Notes: generated from the sequence alone by a model not told the origin. Shown: positions 43,578 to 53,073, numbered from the stretch's first letter. The stretch is DNA of 64,000 bases from an uncultured Methanobacteriaceae archaeon (GCA_947259185.1 CAMYKT010000008.1:1-64000), one strand, 5' to 3'. A program made the numbers and translations.

Positions 43578-43947
43578 ATGAAATCACTCCATCATCGCCT
43601 TGTTCTCTAATTTTTCTAAATACCATCTCTACTTCATCCCCGATTTGAATATCTTCAGGTCCGCAGTCAACTATTTGAGTAGTTACTTTAGCTCCTTCAT
43701 TTAATTCAACAATAGCTACCGTATATGGTGCTATTTCTTTGAATTCATCAGTAGGTGTATTAATTACAGAATAAGAATATACTTTTCCCTTTCCAGATAA
43801 TTTTATATTTTCCAGTTTTCCTTTTCTCCGGCATTCCGGACATACTATACGTAGGGGGAAGAATACTTTATTGCATTGTAAACATTTAGATCCTATGAGG
43901 TTGTAGCGTTGTGGAATATGACGCCATGTTCTAACGGTCTCTGTCAT
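43549..43947 (-). CDS. Zn-ribbon / OB-fold (DUF35) protein
   Basis: The 132-residue protein has a zinc ribbon (CLQCNKVFFP...CPEC) at about residues 22-40 and an OB-fold (GKGKVYSYSVINTPTDEFKE, TVAIVELNEGAKVTTQIVD, IGDEVEMVFRKI). DUF35 proteins bridge acetoacetyl-CoA thiolase and HMG-CoA synthase in archaea, but those two genes are not in this window. It begins the leftward unit with cfbA, thiL and amrS. The assignment to the thiolase bridge is from knowledge of the family; its gene partners here are different. Confidence 0.9.
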   Translation of the reverse strand: MTETVRTWRHIPQRYNLIGSKCLQCNKVFFPLRIVCPECRRKGKLENIKLSGKGKVYSYSVINTPTDEFKEIAPYTVAIVELNEGAKVTTQIVDCGPEDIQIGDEVEMVFRKIREQGDDGVISYGFKFKLKK

Positions 43948-44404
43948 TTAATTCCTCCGTTATATGATTTAAAAAGCACTTGTATCTAATCAAAATACTA
44001 AAATGTTCTTATTTATTTCTTAAATTTTAGTAATTATTTATATTATATTTGTATTAACCAAATATCTAGTAAAATCCTGGTTCATTTTATTTTTGAATTC
44101 ATGGTAATTAAAGCCTTTGGTTATATTACATTCTGAAGGATATTAAACCGTTCTATTGAATTTAAATCAATTATTAATATTAAATTCTACCAATTTTAAT
44201 AAAAAAAGCCACATAACCTATCTAGATAATTAAATAACATAATGAGCTGTGTATTTTGCTTTTTTATAAGGTGAAAGGCGTTAAAAAATAGACCCGGAGA
44301 ATTACATAATTTCTTTTAATAAATTTATAAAATATAGTAATATTTTTATATTCGTATTACTTAATTATCAATAAGTTATTAAATTGATTAATAATTCAGG
44401 TGAA
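43948..44404. other. AT-rich intergenic region, nothing recognised
   Basis: This divergent region of about 457 nt lies between DUF35 and the first prepilin-like gene. It contains several A/T runs and TATA-like boxes (for example TTTATATTATATTTG, 44038-44052). A possible TATA box before the prepilin-like pair lies near 44327-44350 (TTATAAAATATAGTAATATTT). No reading frame with a plausible start or RNA gene is evident. Confidence 0.5.
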
Positions 44405-44407
44405 ATG

Positions 44408-45361
44408 ATGAATCAGAAAGGATATATAATAAGTGGAATGTCGCTTTTACTTATGGTACCAGCCATGATACTTTCAATTTGCTTATTAAATACATTTAAC
44501 ATGGGAAATGATATTAAAGAACAGGCCGTCCAATCAGATAACATATATTATACCTCCCAGGATATCCAGAGGAATATTCCCCTATTCGCCTTAGAAGTGA
44601 TAAATGAAACAGGAGAAGAAGTAAAAAATAATAATTTAGCTCTGGAAAATAGCTCCAGGTATATAAAAAATGAATTACAATCTCGAACAGATAAATTTAC
44701 CTCGGACTATGAACTTCGAAGTGATCTGGAAATTAAATGTACCATTGACTCGGTGCAACCCTATAGGGAACCCTGGTACATCGAAGTTAATTCCACAATA
44801 TTTTTAAGTCAGAAAGAGTTCTATCATGAAGAAAAAATATCTAATCAGGTCCCCATAACCCAGTTGATTGATCCCCTCCCCTTTATTAAGTGCGGATTTT
44901 ATGGAGATTTAAAATACAGTGAAAATCGTATTTTTTATGGGAGTTTATTAAGGGAATATCTTCAGGATAAGGGAGTGGCCAATGCCAGTTATTATACCAA
45001 TGCATCGGCCCCTCTTTTTATTCAGAAATGTCCTTATGAATCGTATATTATCCATGGAGATGAAAATACGCGGGATAACTGTATAAATAATGGATTTTAT
45101 CATTACAGTAATGATGGGGCCTGTTATTTGTGCCGTTTAGAAGGAAAAGCAGTTTGCATCCATCCGGGCGTTGAAGTATTTATTTTGGTACCTTCCTTAA
45201 ATGATTCTATTCCTTTAACAGCTAGTTCATCCATTGACCATGTTATATTCAGTGAAGATATTTATCCGGGTGAATATATGGCTTTAAAATTTTTAGGGTT
45301 TGAATATGGATTATTTTTAGATAATGCTCACCGTAGTAAGTATGGAATTTCATTACCCTGA
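44408..45361 (+). CDS. Prepilin-like secreted protein (first of a pair)
   Basis: The protein has 317 residues from the ATG at 44408, which has AGGTGA 4 nt ahead; a longer TTG start (44384) is less likely. The N terminus, MNQKGYIISGMSLLLMVPAM, has a short basic/polar leader, KGY, and a hydrophobic segment, like a type IV-prepilin. The rest is extracellular and rich in Asn, Ser and Tyr, with scattered Cys pairs (CPYESYI, CYLCRLEGKAVC, about residues 210-255). It is followed after 2 nt by a second prepilin-like gene. Pilus or surface filament is inferred; no family was recognised. Confidence 0.6.
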   Translation: MNQKGYIISGMSLLLMVPAMILSICLLNTFNMGNDIKEQAVQSDNIYYTSQDIQRNIPLFALEVINETGEEVKNNNLALENSSRYIKNELQSRTDKFTSDYELRSDLEIKCTIDSVQPYREPWYIEVNSTIFLSQKEFYHEEKISNQVPITQLIDPLPFIKCGFYGDLKYSENRIFYGSLLREYLQDKGVANASYYTNASAPLFIQKCPYESYIIHGDENTRDNCINNGFYHYSNDGACYLCRLEGKAVCIHPGVEVFILVPSLNDSIPLTASSSIDHVIFSEDIYPGEYMALKFLGFEYGLFLDNAHRSKYGISLP

Positions 45362-45375
45362 AAATGAGGTTTTTT

Positions 45376-46350
45376 ATGTTAAATATTGCCCAGGATGATA
45401 GGGGATTTATTTTTTCCACCGACCTGCTACTGGCCATTATAGTCTTAAGTGTTATATTAGGATTATCTGCAGAAGTAGTGGATACTGTAAGCTATAAGAT
45501 GCAGGATTATGGTTCGCGTAATTCTATAGAGAGATTAACCCATGAAGGGGCGGATATTTTAATAAAAAGTACAGGATCTCCAGAAAACTGGGAAGAACTA
45601 AATGCAGGTGAAATTAAATACCCGGGATTATCCCGCGTAGATTATGCTCATTCACCCCCTAAGGGGCATTTATTATCCTATAAAAAAATATTAAAGCTAA
45701 AAAAAGATTATGAGAAGATAATCCCTGGAAATTTTTTCCCCAGTTATTTGGATTGCAGTATAGTTATTTATCCACTGGATAGTGCTTTAGATCCCCTGGT
45801 AATACATGATAGTCCGCAGCTATCATTAAGTAACGAAGTGGTGGTGGTAAATCGCAGTGTTTTATGTGATTATAGAAGCCAGGAATGCCGGCTTTATATG
45901 AATATCAACCCTGAATCCGTCAATCCAGACCCCTGTTTTATAGAAAAGTGCCACCAGCTAAATCATGGGATTGAAGATGGTGAAGATTACTGGATATGCC
46001 GTAATTTTAGAATAGAGCGGTCCAAAATGGAAAATCACAGTTATTATTTAATCAGCACAGGTGCTACACCTCAAACTTACTGGATAATAGATCAATCATA
46101 TAATAGATCTAATCACAGAAGGGAGTTTAATAATCATCCGTTTAATCTGGATAATGATATAAAATCTCTGTCAACTAATCTGGATTATGAAGTTTTTTAC
46201 CTGCATATAAACTTAAAAAAAGAATTTTCAGGTAGTTTTGAAATCTTTGTGGTGGAAGTACCAGTAGATACTCCTTTAGAAGAATTAAAATCAGAATTTT
46301 TCCAAATTCAACCCTGTAATTTTCTATTAAAAGCCGGTTTGAAAAATTAA
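45376..46350 (+). CDS. Prepilin-like secreted protein (second of a pair)
   Basis: From the ATG at 45376 (324 residues; GAGGT at 45366-45370) the N terminus is MLNIAQDDRGFIFSTDLLLA, followed by a hydrophobic stretch (IIVLSVILGLSAEVV) and a long extracellular part. DDRGF followed by a helix is the pattern of archaeal class III (prepilin) signal peptides. Five Cys (for example CDYRSQEC and CFIEKC) could form disulfides. A longer start at 45364 lacks a good ribosome site. It forms a unit with the gene before it; a prepilin peptidase is not in the window. Confidence 0.65.
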   Translation: MLNIAQDDRGFIFSTDLLLAIIVLSVILGLSAEVVDTVSYKMQDYGSRNSIERLTHEGADILIKSTGSPENWEELNAGEIKYPGLSRVDYAHSPPKGHLLSYKKILKLKKDYEKIIPGNFFPSYLDCSIVIYPLDSALDPLVIHDSPQLSLSNEVVVVNRSVLCDYRSQECRLYMNINPESVNPDPCFIEKCHQLNHGIEDGEDYWICRNFRIERSKMENHSYYLISTGATPQTYWIIDQSYNRSNHRREFNNHPFNLDNDIKSLSTNLDYEVFYLHINLKKEFSGSFEIFVVEVPVDTPLEELKSEFFQIQPCNFLLKAGLKN

Positions 46351-46356
46351 AATATA

Positions 46357-47739
46357 TTAATAACCCATATTGCCCAGAATAGCCACTACCACCAGCACCA
46401 GGCAGGTATTAGCTAAAGGATCTGTTAAACTTGCGGTTAAGGGTATGACTATATTGTCCGGGTCCAGGCCATTTCTATGAGAGGCTATGCTTAAATAAAA
46501 GGTGAATAACAGGATTAAGGGTAGTAAAAACAAGCCGGCTATGGTACTTATAGTCACCATTTCCTGCAAGCCTATAGAAGGGATTCCCAATAAAGTGGAG
46601 GCATAATGTGCCATCAATCCTATTAAGGGATACAGTATTATAGCCAGAAGAATTATAATCCCAAAATTTCTAATTGCTTCTTCGGCGGGTTTTAAGTTTG
46701 CTTCTATGTACCCGGAGTGCAGGCCAGAAGATAATCGAGCCCCTAATATACTGGTAAGGTTTCCCCCCTGGTCTGAAAAAAGAGGTACCAGGGTCAAAAT
46801 ACTGGGATTATTAAGTATGATTGCCAGGCGGCTATTTAAAATGGTACCGGCAGTGGTACCTAATAATGAACATATAAGCAAGGTGGGGACACTTTGCTTT
46901 ACAATTTTCTTTAAATCAGCTTCCCCTCTAATACCTATAAACAAACCAGCCAGGCCCATTAAAATGAAAAAGGCGAATAATATGAACTCCAGTGCGGTGT
47001 TTTGAATTAGAAGCATTATCCAAACTCCTAAAAAGAGGGAGGGAAGGGTGAAAATATCCCCTGCGGTGGTAATAAGGGGAGTGGTTACATTATCCGGATC
47101 CCAACCATTTTCATAACTTTTTAGTGAAATAAGGGCGGTGAGAGGTAATAGAATCATGCTGGAGAATATGCCCCCTAGAACCGAGATTACGGTGAAATCT
47201 ATGATATTAATGGATTCGAATCCCAGTAAAATACATAGTCCCTTGGCCATAAAAGCTAGAAATATGGACAGGAGTACGGTTAAAATTAATGAAGCGGCGA
47301 TATTGTAGTTCAAAACGTGGGATTTTTTTAGTTCAGGGGATAACGTACCAATATGTAAGTTAGATGCCAGTCGGGAACCCAGGGCACCAAAAATGTTACC
47401 GCGCATGCCAATAGCACCGGGTATAAGTACCAGTAATCCTGGAAATGCTTCCAGTTGTTCGGTCATCATACTCAGGAAAACACCGGCAATAATGCCTCCA
47501 AAAATGCTGATGAAAAGTGCTACAAAAGTTTCACCCAGCACTCTTTTAATATCATTATAAAAAATAGAAAACTTTTTAAACACTTCTAAAGGAACAGAAA
47601 ATAGTTTTATTAAAGTCCGGGACATTATTATAACTATTTTGACTAAAAAAGTCAGTATAATTTCCATTAATTCTTTGATATTCACTAAAAATCGCTCTAT
47701 GCTCCTCAAATGGATCACCAACTGACATGAGTTATTCAC
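46357..47739 (-). CDS. MgtE-like divalent cation transporter (two MgtE membrane domains)
   Basis: The 460-residue protein has about 11 hydrophobic segments in two copies of the MgtE channel domain: GAIGMRGNIFGALGSRLAS with WDPDNVTTPLITTAGD, and FSDQGGNLTSILGARLSSGL with LDPDNIVIPLTASLTDP. The paired G-N-x-x-x-x-x-G-x-R and DPDN motifs line the ion path in MgtE/SLC41. It lacks the cytosolic CBS and N domains of bacterial MgtE, so control may come from the PhoU/TrkA-C protein encoded 12 nt upstream in the operon. The start (GTG at 47739) is uncertain; the N-terminal 40 residues look poorly conserved. Mg2+ or another divalent ion is inferred. Confidence 0.85.
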   Translation of the reverse strand: MNNSCQLVIHLRSIERFLVNIKELMEIILTFLVKIVIIMSRTLIKLFSVPLEVFKKFSIFYNDIKRVLGETFVALFISIFGGIIAGVFLSMMTEQLEAFPGLLVLIPGAIGMRGNIFGALGSRLASNLHIGTLSPELKKSHVLNYNIAASLILTVLLSIFLAFMAKGLCILLGFESINIIDFTVISVLGGIFSSMILLPLTALISLKSYENGWDPDNVTTPLITTAGDIFTLPSLFLGVWIMLLIQNTALEFILFAFFILMGLAGLFIGIRGEADLKKIVKQSVPTLLICSLLGTTAGTILNSRLAIILNNPSILTLVPLFSDQGGNLTSILGARLSSGLHSGYIEANLKPAEEAIRNFGIIILLAIILYPLIGLMAHYASTLLGIPSIGLQEMVTISTIAGLFLLPLILLFTFYLSIASHRNGLDPDNIVIPLTASLTDPLANTCLVLVVVAILGNMGY

Positions 47740-47751
47740 CTAAGTTTTTTA

Positions 47752-48333
47752 TTAGAGATCTTCTAATTTCATCTCGTTTTTAGCCAGTTTTTCTAAAAAT
47801 TCAGCCCCAGCTTCGTTTCCTTTAGCTATAAGAGTATCTTCCTCAGAAAGTATGGTGTTTCGATCCGGGCCATAAATCCATGACTCATTTCTTCTAATAG
47901 CAATTATTCTCATGCCTGTTCTGGTGGCCAGTAAAAGGTCACCCAGCGATTTTTCAGATAAATCTGAGCCGCTACCAATAGTAACTCTGACAATTATTTC
48001 ATCAGACTCTTCCATAACCATTTTAAATACCGGATGGGGTTTTATGCCTTTAAGTACAAGATCAGCTATGTCTTTAGCTGAGTTAGCTATGGATTCTGCG
48101 GCCTCACCCACTTCCAAAAGAGCGGTTAATTTTTCGGCATCCTCCACGGACCGGGCTGCAAGTAAAGACTCTTTTTTGATTTCATAGTTAAGTCTATTAA
48201 CCTTATTTTCAAGTTTAATTACTTCTTCCGCAGCATCTTTGCTATTGAAAAGAAGCGCTGAGTATGACAAGTCCACCATGAGTTCTGAGAGATTTTTCAT
48301 TTCAATTAAAATATCCTTAACACTTTTTGACAC
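47752..48333 (-). CDS. PhoU-like / TrkA-C domain protein, probable regulator of the MgtE transporter
   Basis: The 193-residue cytoplasmic protein has an N-terminal helical PhoU-like half (LSELMVDLSYSALLFNSKDAAEEVIKLE, about 15-100) and a C-terminal TrkA-C (RCK-C) half (SDLSEKSLGDLLLATRTGMRIIAIRR, then GPDRNTILSEEDTLIAKG). TrkA-C domains bind nucleotides or ions and gate partner channels. It lies directly upstream of the MgtE-like gene (12 nt). Gating of MgtE by this protein is inferred from the pairing. Confidence 0.85.
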   Translation of the reverse strand: MSKSVKDILIEMKNLSELMVDLSYSALLFNSKDAAEEVIKLENKVNRLNYEIKKESLLAARSVEDAEKLTALLEVGEAAESIANSAKDIADLVLKGIKPHPVFKMVMEESDEIIVRVTIGSGSDLSEKSLGDLLLATRTGMRIIAIRRNESWIYGPDRNTILSEEDTLIAKGNEAGAEFLEKLAKNEMKLEDL

Positions 48334-48428
48334 CTTTCATCCTCCCTCTGGTATTGATGCTAGTGTGACCTAAATAAATTTTTATTAAATAATATATCTG
48401 GAAAAGATTACATAAAACTTTAGTGATG

Positions 48429-49487
48429 CTATCTTTCCATAATACATTCTCTTCTAAGTTTTAAAAGATCTTTTTTCTTCTTTTTTAAATCCTCGGTCTT
48501 TTCCAGTATATAGGGTATTTTTTCCATTATACAATCCACCGTGGAATTTTGATGTATCCATTCACATCCCTGGCAACTCCAGACTCCCTTATCCTTTATC
48601 CATCGGCCTCCAGTAGAACCATCTCCACAGGGATAAAAGGGACAGTAACAAAAGGTACAGTTTTGAGGATGATTGTGACAGGGATAATATTCACAACTGG
48701 TATTAGGGCCAGTTATCTGTTCTCCTTTAATAAAATTTTGATAAAATTCCTGGGAAAGAGGGTGAATAGGACCAGAAACCACATACCCGCGAGGAGTTAT
48801 CATGAAACCTTCCTCCACATAAGTGGTGGAATTACCCACTATCAAAACCGTGGACATGTTAATCAAGTCTTCTTCAAGGTCTTTTAAATTAATAATACTG
48901 ATTTTAGGTCCAGAAGATGTACTCTGAACGATTCCCACCGGAGTTTCAGGATTAAGATGCTCTTGTAGAATCTTTTGAGCCAGTTTAAATGGTTCAATAC
49001 GGGTCTTGCTCCGGGGGTTGTATAAAGCTATGATTAAATCCCCCTTAACCGCATGCACAATTTTATTTTTTATTTCACTTAGTGGGGTTAAAATATCCGA
49101 AAGGCTGATAACCGCAAAATCATGGAGTGGTGCCCCTAATAATGAGGCTGCATAGTTAGCGGCAGTAACCCCGGGGACCACCTCCACTTCTATGCCACTG
49201 TATTTTCCCACCAGCTGGAAAAAAACATTTCCCATTCCAAATACACCCGGATCTCCTGAGCTAATAATGGCCACTTTTTTACCTTCCAGGCTTTTCTGGA
49301 TGGCCATTTCTGCCCGGACAATTTCATCCCCCATTCCTTTTTTAATTATTTCTTTTCCATCCAGGAGGTCATTTACAGAATTAACATAACGTTTGTATCC
49401 AATAACCACTTCTGCTTTTTTTATGGCCTCCAGAGCTCTCAGGGTTATATCCTCTCTGGTAGGGCCGATGCCCACTATACTAATCAT
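48429..49487 (-). CDS. cobJ: Precorrin-3B C17-methyltransferase CobJ/CbiH with C-terminal Cys-rich domain
   Basis: The protein has 352 residues. Residues 1-240 are the SAM-binding methyltransferase (ISIVGIGPTREDITLRA, SSGDPGVFGMGN, VVPGVTAANYAASLLGAPL, LYNPRSKTR, NSTTYVEEGFMITPRGY). After a hinge (about 255) follows a Cys-rich module: CEYYPCHNHPQNCTFCYCPF...CGDGSTGGRW...CQGCEWIH with nine Cys, probably binding a metal or Fe-S cluster. It acts in corrin ring contraction; the Cys-rich part is found as a separate small protein in other archaea. Other cobamide genes (cbiG, cbiB) lie about 5 kb to the right. Confidence 0.9.
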   Translation of the reverse strand: MISIVGIGPTREDITLRALEAIKKAEVVIGYKRYVNSVNDLLDGKEIIKKGMGDEIVRAEMAIQKSLEGKKVAIISSGDPGVFGMGNVFFQLVGKYSGIEVEVVPGVTAANYAASLLGAPLHDFAVISLSDILTPLSEIKNKIVHAVKGDLIIALYNPRSKTRIEPFKLAQKILQEHLNPETPVGIVQSTSSGPKISIINLKDLEEDLINMSTVLIVGNSTTYVEEGFMITPRGYVVSGPIHPLSQEFYQNFIKGEQITGPNTSCEYYPCHNHPQNCTFCYCPFYPCGDGSTGGRWIKDKGVWSCQGCEWIHQNSTVDCIMEKIPYILEKTEDLKKKKKDLLKLRRECIMER

Positions 49488-49523
49488 GAAATCACCATGG
49501 CTTTTTGTAAAATAAAATTTGTT

Positions 49524-50054
49524 CTAGTTGGGGTTGACTGCTTGATTATATATTCTACCTATAGAAACAATTTTAATGGTCAATATATCAATCTCTAAAC
49601 CCTGACTTTTATATTTGGCCATGGCTGTGGCTTTGACCATGTAATCTGAACTGGGAGTAATAACTATCTGTCCCCCGGAAGAATTTCCTCCACTTACATC
49701 GTCTTTATATCCCATGGCCGTAATATTAACCAGGAATTGATCATTGCTTTTATCAGCATAGGTAGTTATATTAAGTGTGTTCAAATCAATCCCATCCAGC
49801 TGACTTTTGCTTCGCAGTTCCTGCCCTACCTGATTAGTATTAGTAATATTTAAAGCCTCGGGAGGCTGAGTTAAAGCCGAAGTTACATCCTCCCGGATAT
49901 CAAAAATGGCCATTAAACGGTCAATTTGCATATCTATCAGCTTACCTACATCTGGAGGTTCAGAAGTTACAATGGTATAGGAACTTATTAAACCTGCTTC
50001 AAAGAAAAATATGAAAAATCCTAGGAAAAGTATAAATTTGACTATTCTTGACAA
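49524..50054 (-). CDS. Hypothetical membrane-anchored extracellular protein
   Basis: The 176-residue protein starts with a hydrophobic segment (ILFLGFFIFFFEAGLISSY) and has an extracellular part rich in Asn, Thr and Ser. It has a low-complexity turn (VSGGNSSGGQ) and two likely beta strands near the end. No family is recognised; the pattern MxxxKFILFLGFFxFFFEAG is seen in small conserved methanogen proteins. It is divergent from polD small subunit across a 400-nt AT-rich gap. Function unknown. Confidence 0.65.
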   Translation of the reverse strand: MSRIVKFILFLGFFIFFFEAGLISSYTIVTSEPPDVGKLIDMQIDRLMAIFDIREDVTSALTQPPEALNITNTNQVGQELRSKSQLDGIDLNTLNITTYADKSNDQFLVNITAMGYKDDVSGGNSSGGQIVITPSSDYMVKATAMAKYKSQGLEIDILTIKIVSIGRIYNQAVNPN

Positions 50055-50457
50055 AAAATCACCTTAGTTTATAAAAAGGACCTTATATATTTAATTTGTT
50101 CTAATCTAAAGAGTTATTTCCAGACCCTGCTAAATAGCCGGACTGTTTCTTAGAGAAATTTTAAATGACGTATGAATTAGTGGTAGTTGCCCTGCTTTTT
50201 CAGATTTTTTTATTAATCCCCAAATAGAGCTCACCAGTATAATATGTGTAGATACTTTTAAAATTTTTTGTATTTATATCATAACTGATATTAATAATTT
50301 GGCCCAGTTCTATTAGATTATAAAAGTAGGAATAAATTAATTTATCACTGCAACCATAGTATTTTTAATTATTAAAAAGTATGGACATATCTTATAATAC
50401 CGGAGTTACAGAATAAAAATTAGATATATTATTTTTAAAAACAGGTGAAGATACACC
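50055..50457. other. Divergent intergenic region, nothing recognised
   Basis: The 403 nt between a minus-strand secreted protein gene and the PolD small-subunit gene are AT-rich. The only notable items are a GC-richer patch (about 50115-50145) and an AGGTGA ribosome site with ATATATTATTTTT upstream of the polymerase start. No RNA gene was recognised. Confidence 0.5.
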
Positions 50458-52101
50458 ATGAGTCCAGATATTATTTTCAAATTTACCAATGCAGGAATAC
50501 TGGTAAATGAAGTTGCCTATGAAAAAATCAGTCTTTATGATGATCCACTGAGTCTGAGTTCTTCCTTAATAGCAGAACTCTCCAGTAACTATAATAAAAA
50601 GGATCTGGTCATCTTAACCGGGGACATGGTAGATAAATTCCTGGAAGAAAATGGAAATTCCAGGAGGGACCCGGTGGTGGGAAATGTAAATGCAGAAATA
50701 ACCAATGAAGTCACCCCAAATATTTTAAATTCTAATCTAGATTCAGAAACCTTAGAAAAACCAGGATTAGGAACTTTTAACGAAAATAGAGATTTAAATA
50801 TAGAATATAATGAAATAGAAGATTTAAATGAGGATAGTATAATTCAAAATTCTAATGAGGTTAAAGTGAATTCAGAACCCTGGAGTGATGTTGATTTTGA
50901 TTTTAAAATTATAAAAGACACCAGTAAAAAATCATATACCAGTGGAAATATAAAGGATATAGTTTCTTATTTTTCCAGCAGATATCATAAAATAAGGGAT
51001 TTTCTTAAAAAAAGAAAAGATCTTAGTGATTACTCCCCTATTGCTGATATTTACCAATCCCAGGATGTTGTAAAAATTATTGGAATGGTAAAAGAAGTAC
51101 GCACCACTAAAAATAATCATAAAATAATTGAATTAGAGGATGAAAGTGGGGAAATCAGTGTTCTGGTGCATAACGAGAACCATATGTTATTTGAAAAATC
51201 AGAAACTCTGGTTCGGGATGAAGTACTGGGAATTGTTGGAAGTCGTAAAGGAAATCTGATTATTGCTTCAGACATAATTCACCCCGGGGTGCCCCGTATT
51301 GAAGAAAAAAAAATGGATTTTTCAGTGGTATTTATTTCAGATGTGCATATTGGAAGCTCCACCTTTTTAGAGGACTCCTTTAATAAATTTATTCAATGGA
51401 TTAATGGTGATTTTGGCAGCCCTGAACAAAGGGAAATCGCAGCTAATGTTAAATATCTGGTGGTGGCAGGAGATATTGTGGATGGAATAGGAATCTATCC
51501 TCATCAGGATAAAGAATTAACTATAAAAGATATTACCTTACAGTATGACGAAGCCGCCCGCTTATTTGGGCAGATTCGTCAGAATATAAAAATTATAATA
51601 GCCCCTGGAAACCACGATGCCTCCCGGGTGGCTGAACCCCAGCCGGCAGTACCGGAAGAATATGCAGGAGCCCTTTATAAGTTAAAGAATTTGGAATTTG
51701 TATCCAATCCCGCCCTGGTTAGCCTGGATGGATTAAAAACTCTTATTTATCATGGTAGAAGTTTTGATGATATAGCTATGACAGTAAAAGGAATGTCACA
51801 CGAGCAATCAGACCTTATAATGAAAGAATTGATGGAAAAACGACATATTGCTCCGATATATGGAGAAAGGACTCCTTTAGCATCAGAATTAGAAGATCAT
51901 CTGGTAATTGATGAAATTCCCCATGTGCTACACACCGGTCACGTGCATATAAACTCTTACAAAAGATACAAAGGCGTGCATCTGATTAATTCCGGTACCT
52001 TCCAATCCCAGACTGAATTCCAGAAAATATATAACATCGTACCTACCTGTGGAGAAGTTCCAGTACTGCACCAGGGAGTATTTAAGGTTTTAAAATTTTA
52101 A
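50458..52101 (+). CDS. polB: DNA polymerase D small subunit (DP1)
   Basis: The 547-residue protein has an N-terminal region with a low-complexity, Asn/Glu-rich linker (about residues 65-150), an OB-fold (VVKIIGMVKEVRTTKNNHKI...VLVHNEN, about 205-245) and a C-terminal calcineurin-like phosphoesterase with an intact catalytic set: FISDVHIGSS (about 290), VVAGDIVDG, APGNHD (about 383), YHGRS and HTGHVH. This is the DP1 subunit of the archaeal replicative PolD, the exonuclease part. The large subunit gene is not in the window. The start is ATG with AGGTGA ahead. Confidence 0.94.
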   Translation: MSPDIIFKFTNAGILVNEVAYEKISLYDDPLSLSSSLIAELSSNYNKKDLVILTGDMVDKFLEENGNSRRDPVVGNVNAEITNEVTPNILNSNLDSETLEKPGLGTFNENRDLNIEYNEIEDLNEDSIIQNSNEVKVNSEPWSDVDFDFKIIKDTSKKSYTSGNIKDIVSYFSSRYHKIRDFLKKRKDLSDYSPIADIYQSQDVVKIIGMVKEVRTTKNNHKIIELEDESGEISVLVHNENHMLFEKSETLVRDEVLGIVGSRKGNLIIASDIIHPGVPRIEEKKMDFSVVFISDVHIGSSTFLEDSFNKFIQWINGDFGSPEQREIAANVKYLVVAGDIVDGIGIYPHQDKELTIKDITLQYDEAARLFGQIRQNIKIIIAPGNHDASRVAEPQPAVPEEYAGALYKLKNLEFVSNPALVSLDGLKTLIYHGRSFDDIAMTVKGMSHEQSDLIMKELMEKRHIAPIYGERTPLASELEDHLVIDEIPHVLHTGHVHINSYKRYKGVHLINSGTFQSQTEFQKIYNIVPTCGEVPVLHQGVFKVLKF

Positions 52102-52186
52102 TAAGATTATTTTAAATAATAATTTGATTTTTTAAAATTTTTTAAGGATTGTAATTTAATTAATTAATGTTTATGAGGATTAAACT

Positions 52187-52765
52187 ATGATAGAACTCTT
52201 TAAAAATGTGTTAGATACATCAAAATATGTTTTTGATAGGAATCTTGTCTCTGGAAAAGCAGGAAATGTTAGTGCCAGATTTAAAGATCCTCAGGGAGAT
52301 GTGGTGGCTATTACCCCTACCGGGGTTTCCTTATCTCAGGTAAACAATAAAAATATTGCCCTGGTGAATATGAAGGGTGAATCCCTCAATAAGTGTAAAC
52401 CCTCCTCCGAATTATTTTTACATCTTAAGATTTATGAAGCACGTCCTGATATTCAGGGAATTGTACATACCCATTCCCCCTATGCCACCGGTTTTTCATT
52501 TTCAGAGAAAAAAATCAAAAGAATGGAAGGATTTGGACCAATAAATAAGCCCTATCTGGCTGAAATTTCCTATTACACTCCAGGTAGTACTCAATTAGCT
52601 CAGAATGTTTCAAAAATAATAAAAAATGAAGATGTTATTATCTTAAAAAAACATGGTGTAGTTGCGGTTGGAAAAAATACACAAGAAGCAGGAGCTCTGG
52701 CTGAATTTGTAGAAGAAATTGCCAAAACTCAATTTATATGCCATCAGCTGGGAGGCAAAATTTAA
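52187..52765 (+). CDS. Class II aldolase/adducin family protein
   Basis: The 192-residue protein has GKAGNVSARF, TPTGVSLSQV, PSSELFLHLKIYEARPDI, VHTHSPYATGFS (two metal-binding His), YTPGSTQLAQNV and LKKHGVVAVGKNTQEA (third His). It is the zinc-dependent class II aldolase fold used by fuculose- and ribulose-phosphate aldolases; related methanogen genes are tied to lactaldehyde production for F420. The substrate is not certain. It follows polD small subunit by 85 nt with a GAGG site. Confidence 0.88.
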   Translation: MIELFKNVLDTSKYVFDRNLVSGKAGNVSARFKDPQGDVVAITPTGVSLSQVNNKNIALVNMKGESLNKCKPSSELFLHLKIYEARPDIQGIVHTHSPYATGFSFSEKKIKRMEGFGPINKPYLAEISYYTPGSTQLAQNVSKIIKNEDVIILKKHGVVAVGKNTQEAGALAEFVEEIAKTQFICHQLGGKI

Positions 52766-52818
52766 GCAAAAATTAATTTTAAATTTAAATAAGCTAAAAA
52801 CTAATTATTATAAAAAAA

Positions 52819-53073
52819 TCAGTTTCTAATAGACTCTAATTCACTGAGTATTTCCCATACTAAAGTTCGGGCATGTATAGGAATATTGGGATCATTACTT
52901 ATTTCATCCAGAATGGATATGACCGTACTGGCCCTTACTGTTGAATCTTCATCTTTTTTACTTAAAATATCGTTGGATTCTTCTGCTGCTCTTCTTATGT
53001 TTCGTGGAACACTGGTGTCTTCCATAATATGTTTTAATATCTCAGAAACGCGATTAAATGTACTATTACTCAT
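52819..53073 (-). CDS. UPF0147 family protein
   Basis: The 84-residue all-helical protein matches UPF0147: RVSEILKHIMEDTSVPRNIRRAAEE, ASTVISILDEISNDPNIPIHARTLVWEILSELE. This small archaeal family is conserved in methanogens and others and has no known function. AGGAG lies 6 nt before the ATG. Nothing in the sequence shows a partner. Confidence 0.92.
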   Translation of the reverse strand: MSNSTFNRVSEILKHIMEDTSVPRNIRRAAEESNDILSKKDEDSTVRASTVISILDEISNDPNIPIHARTLVWEILSELESIRN

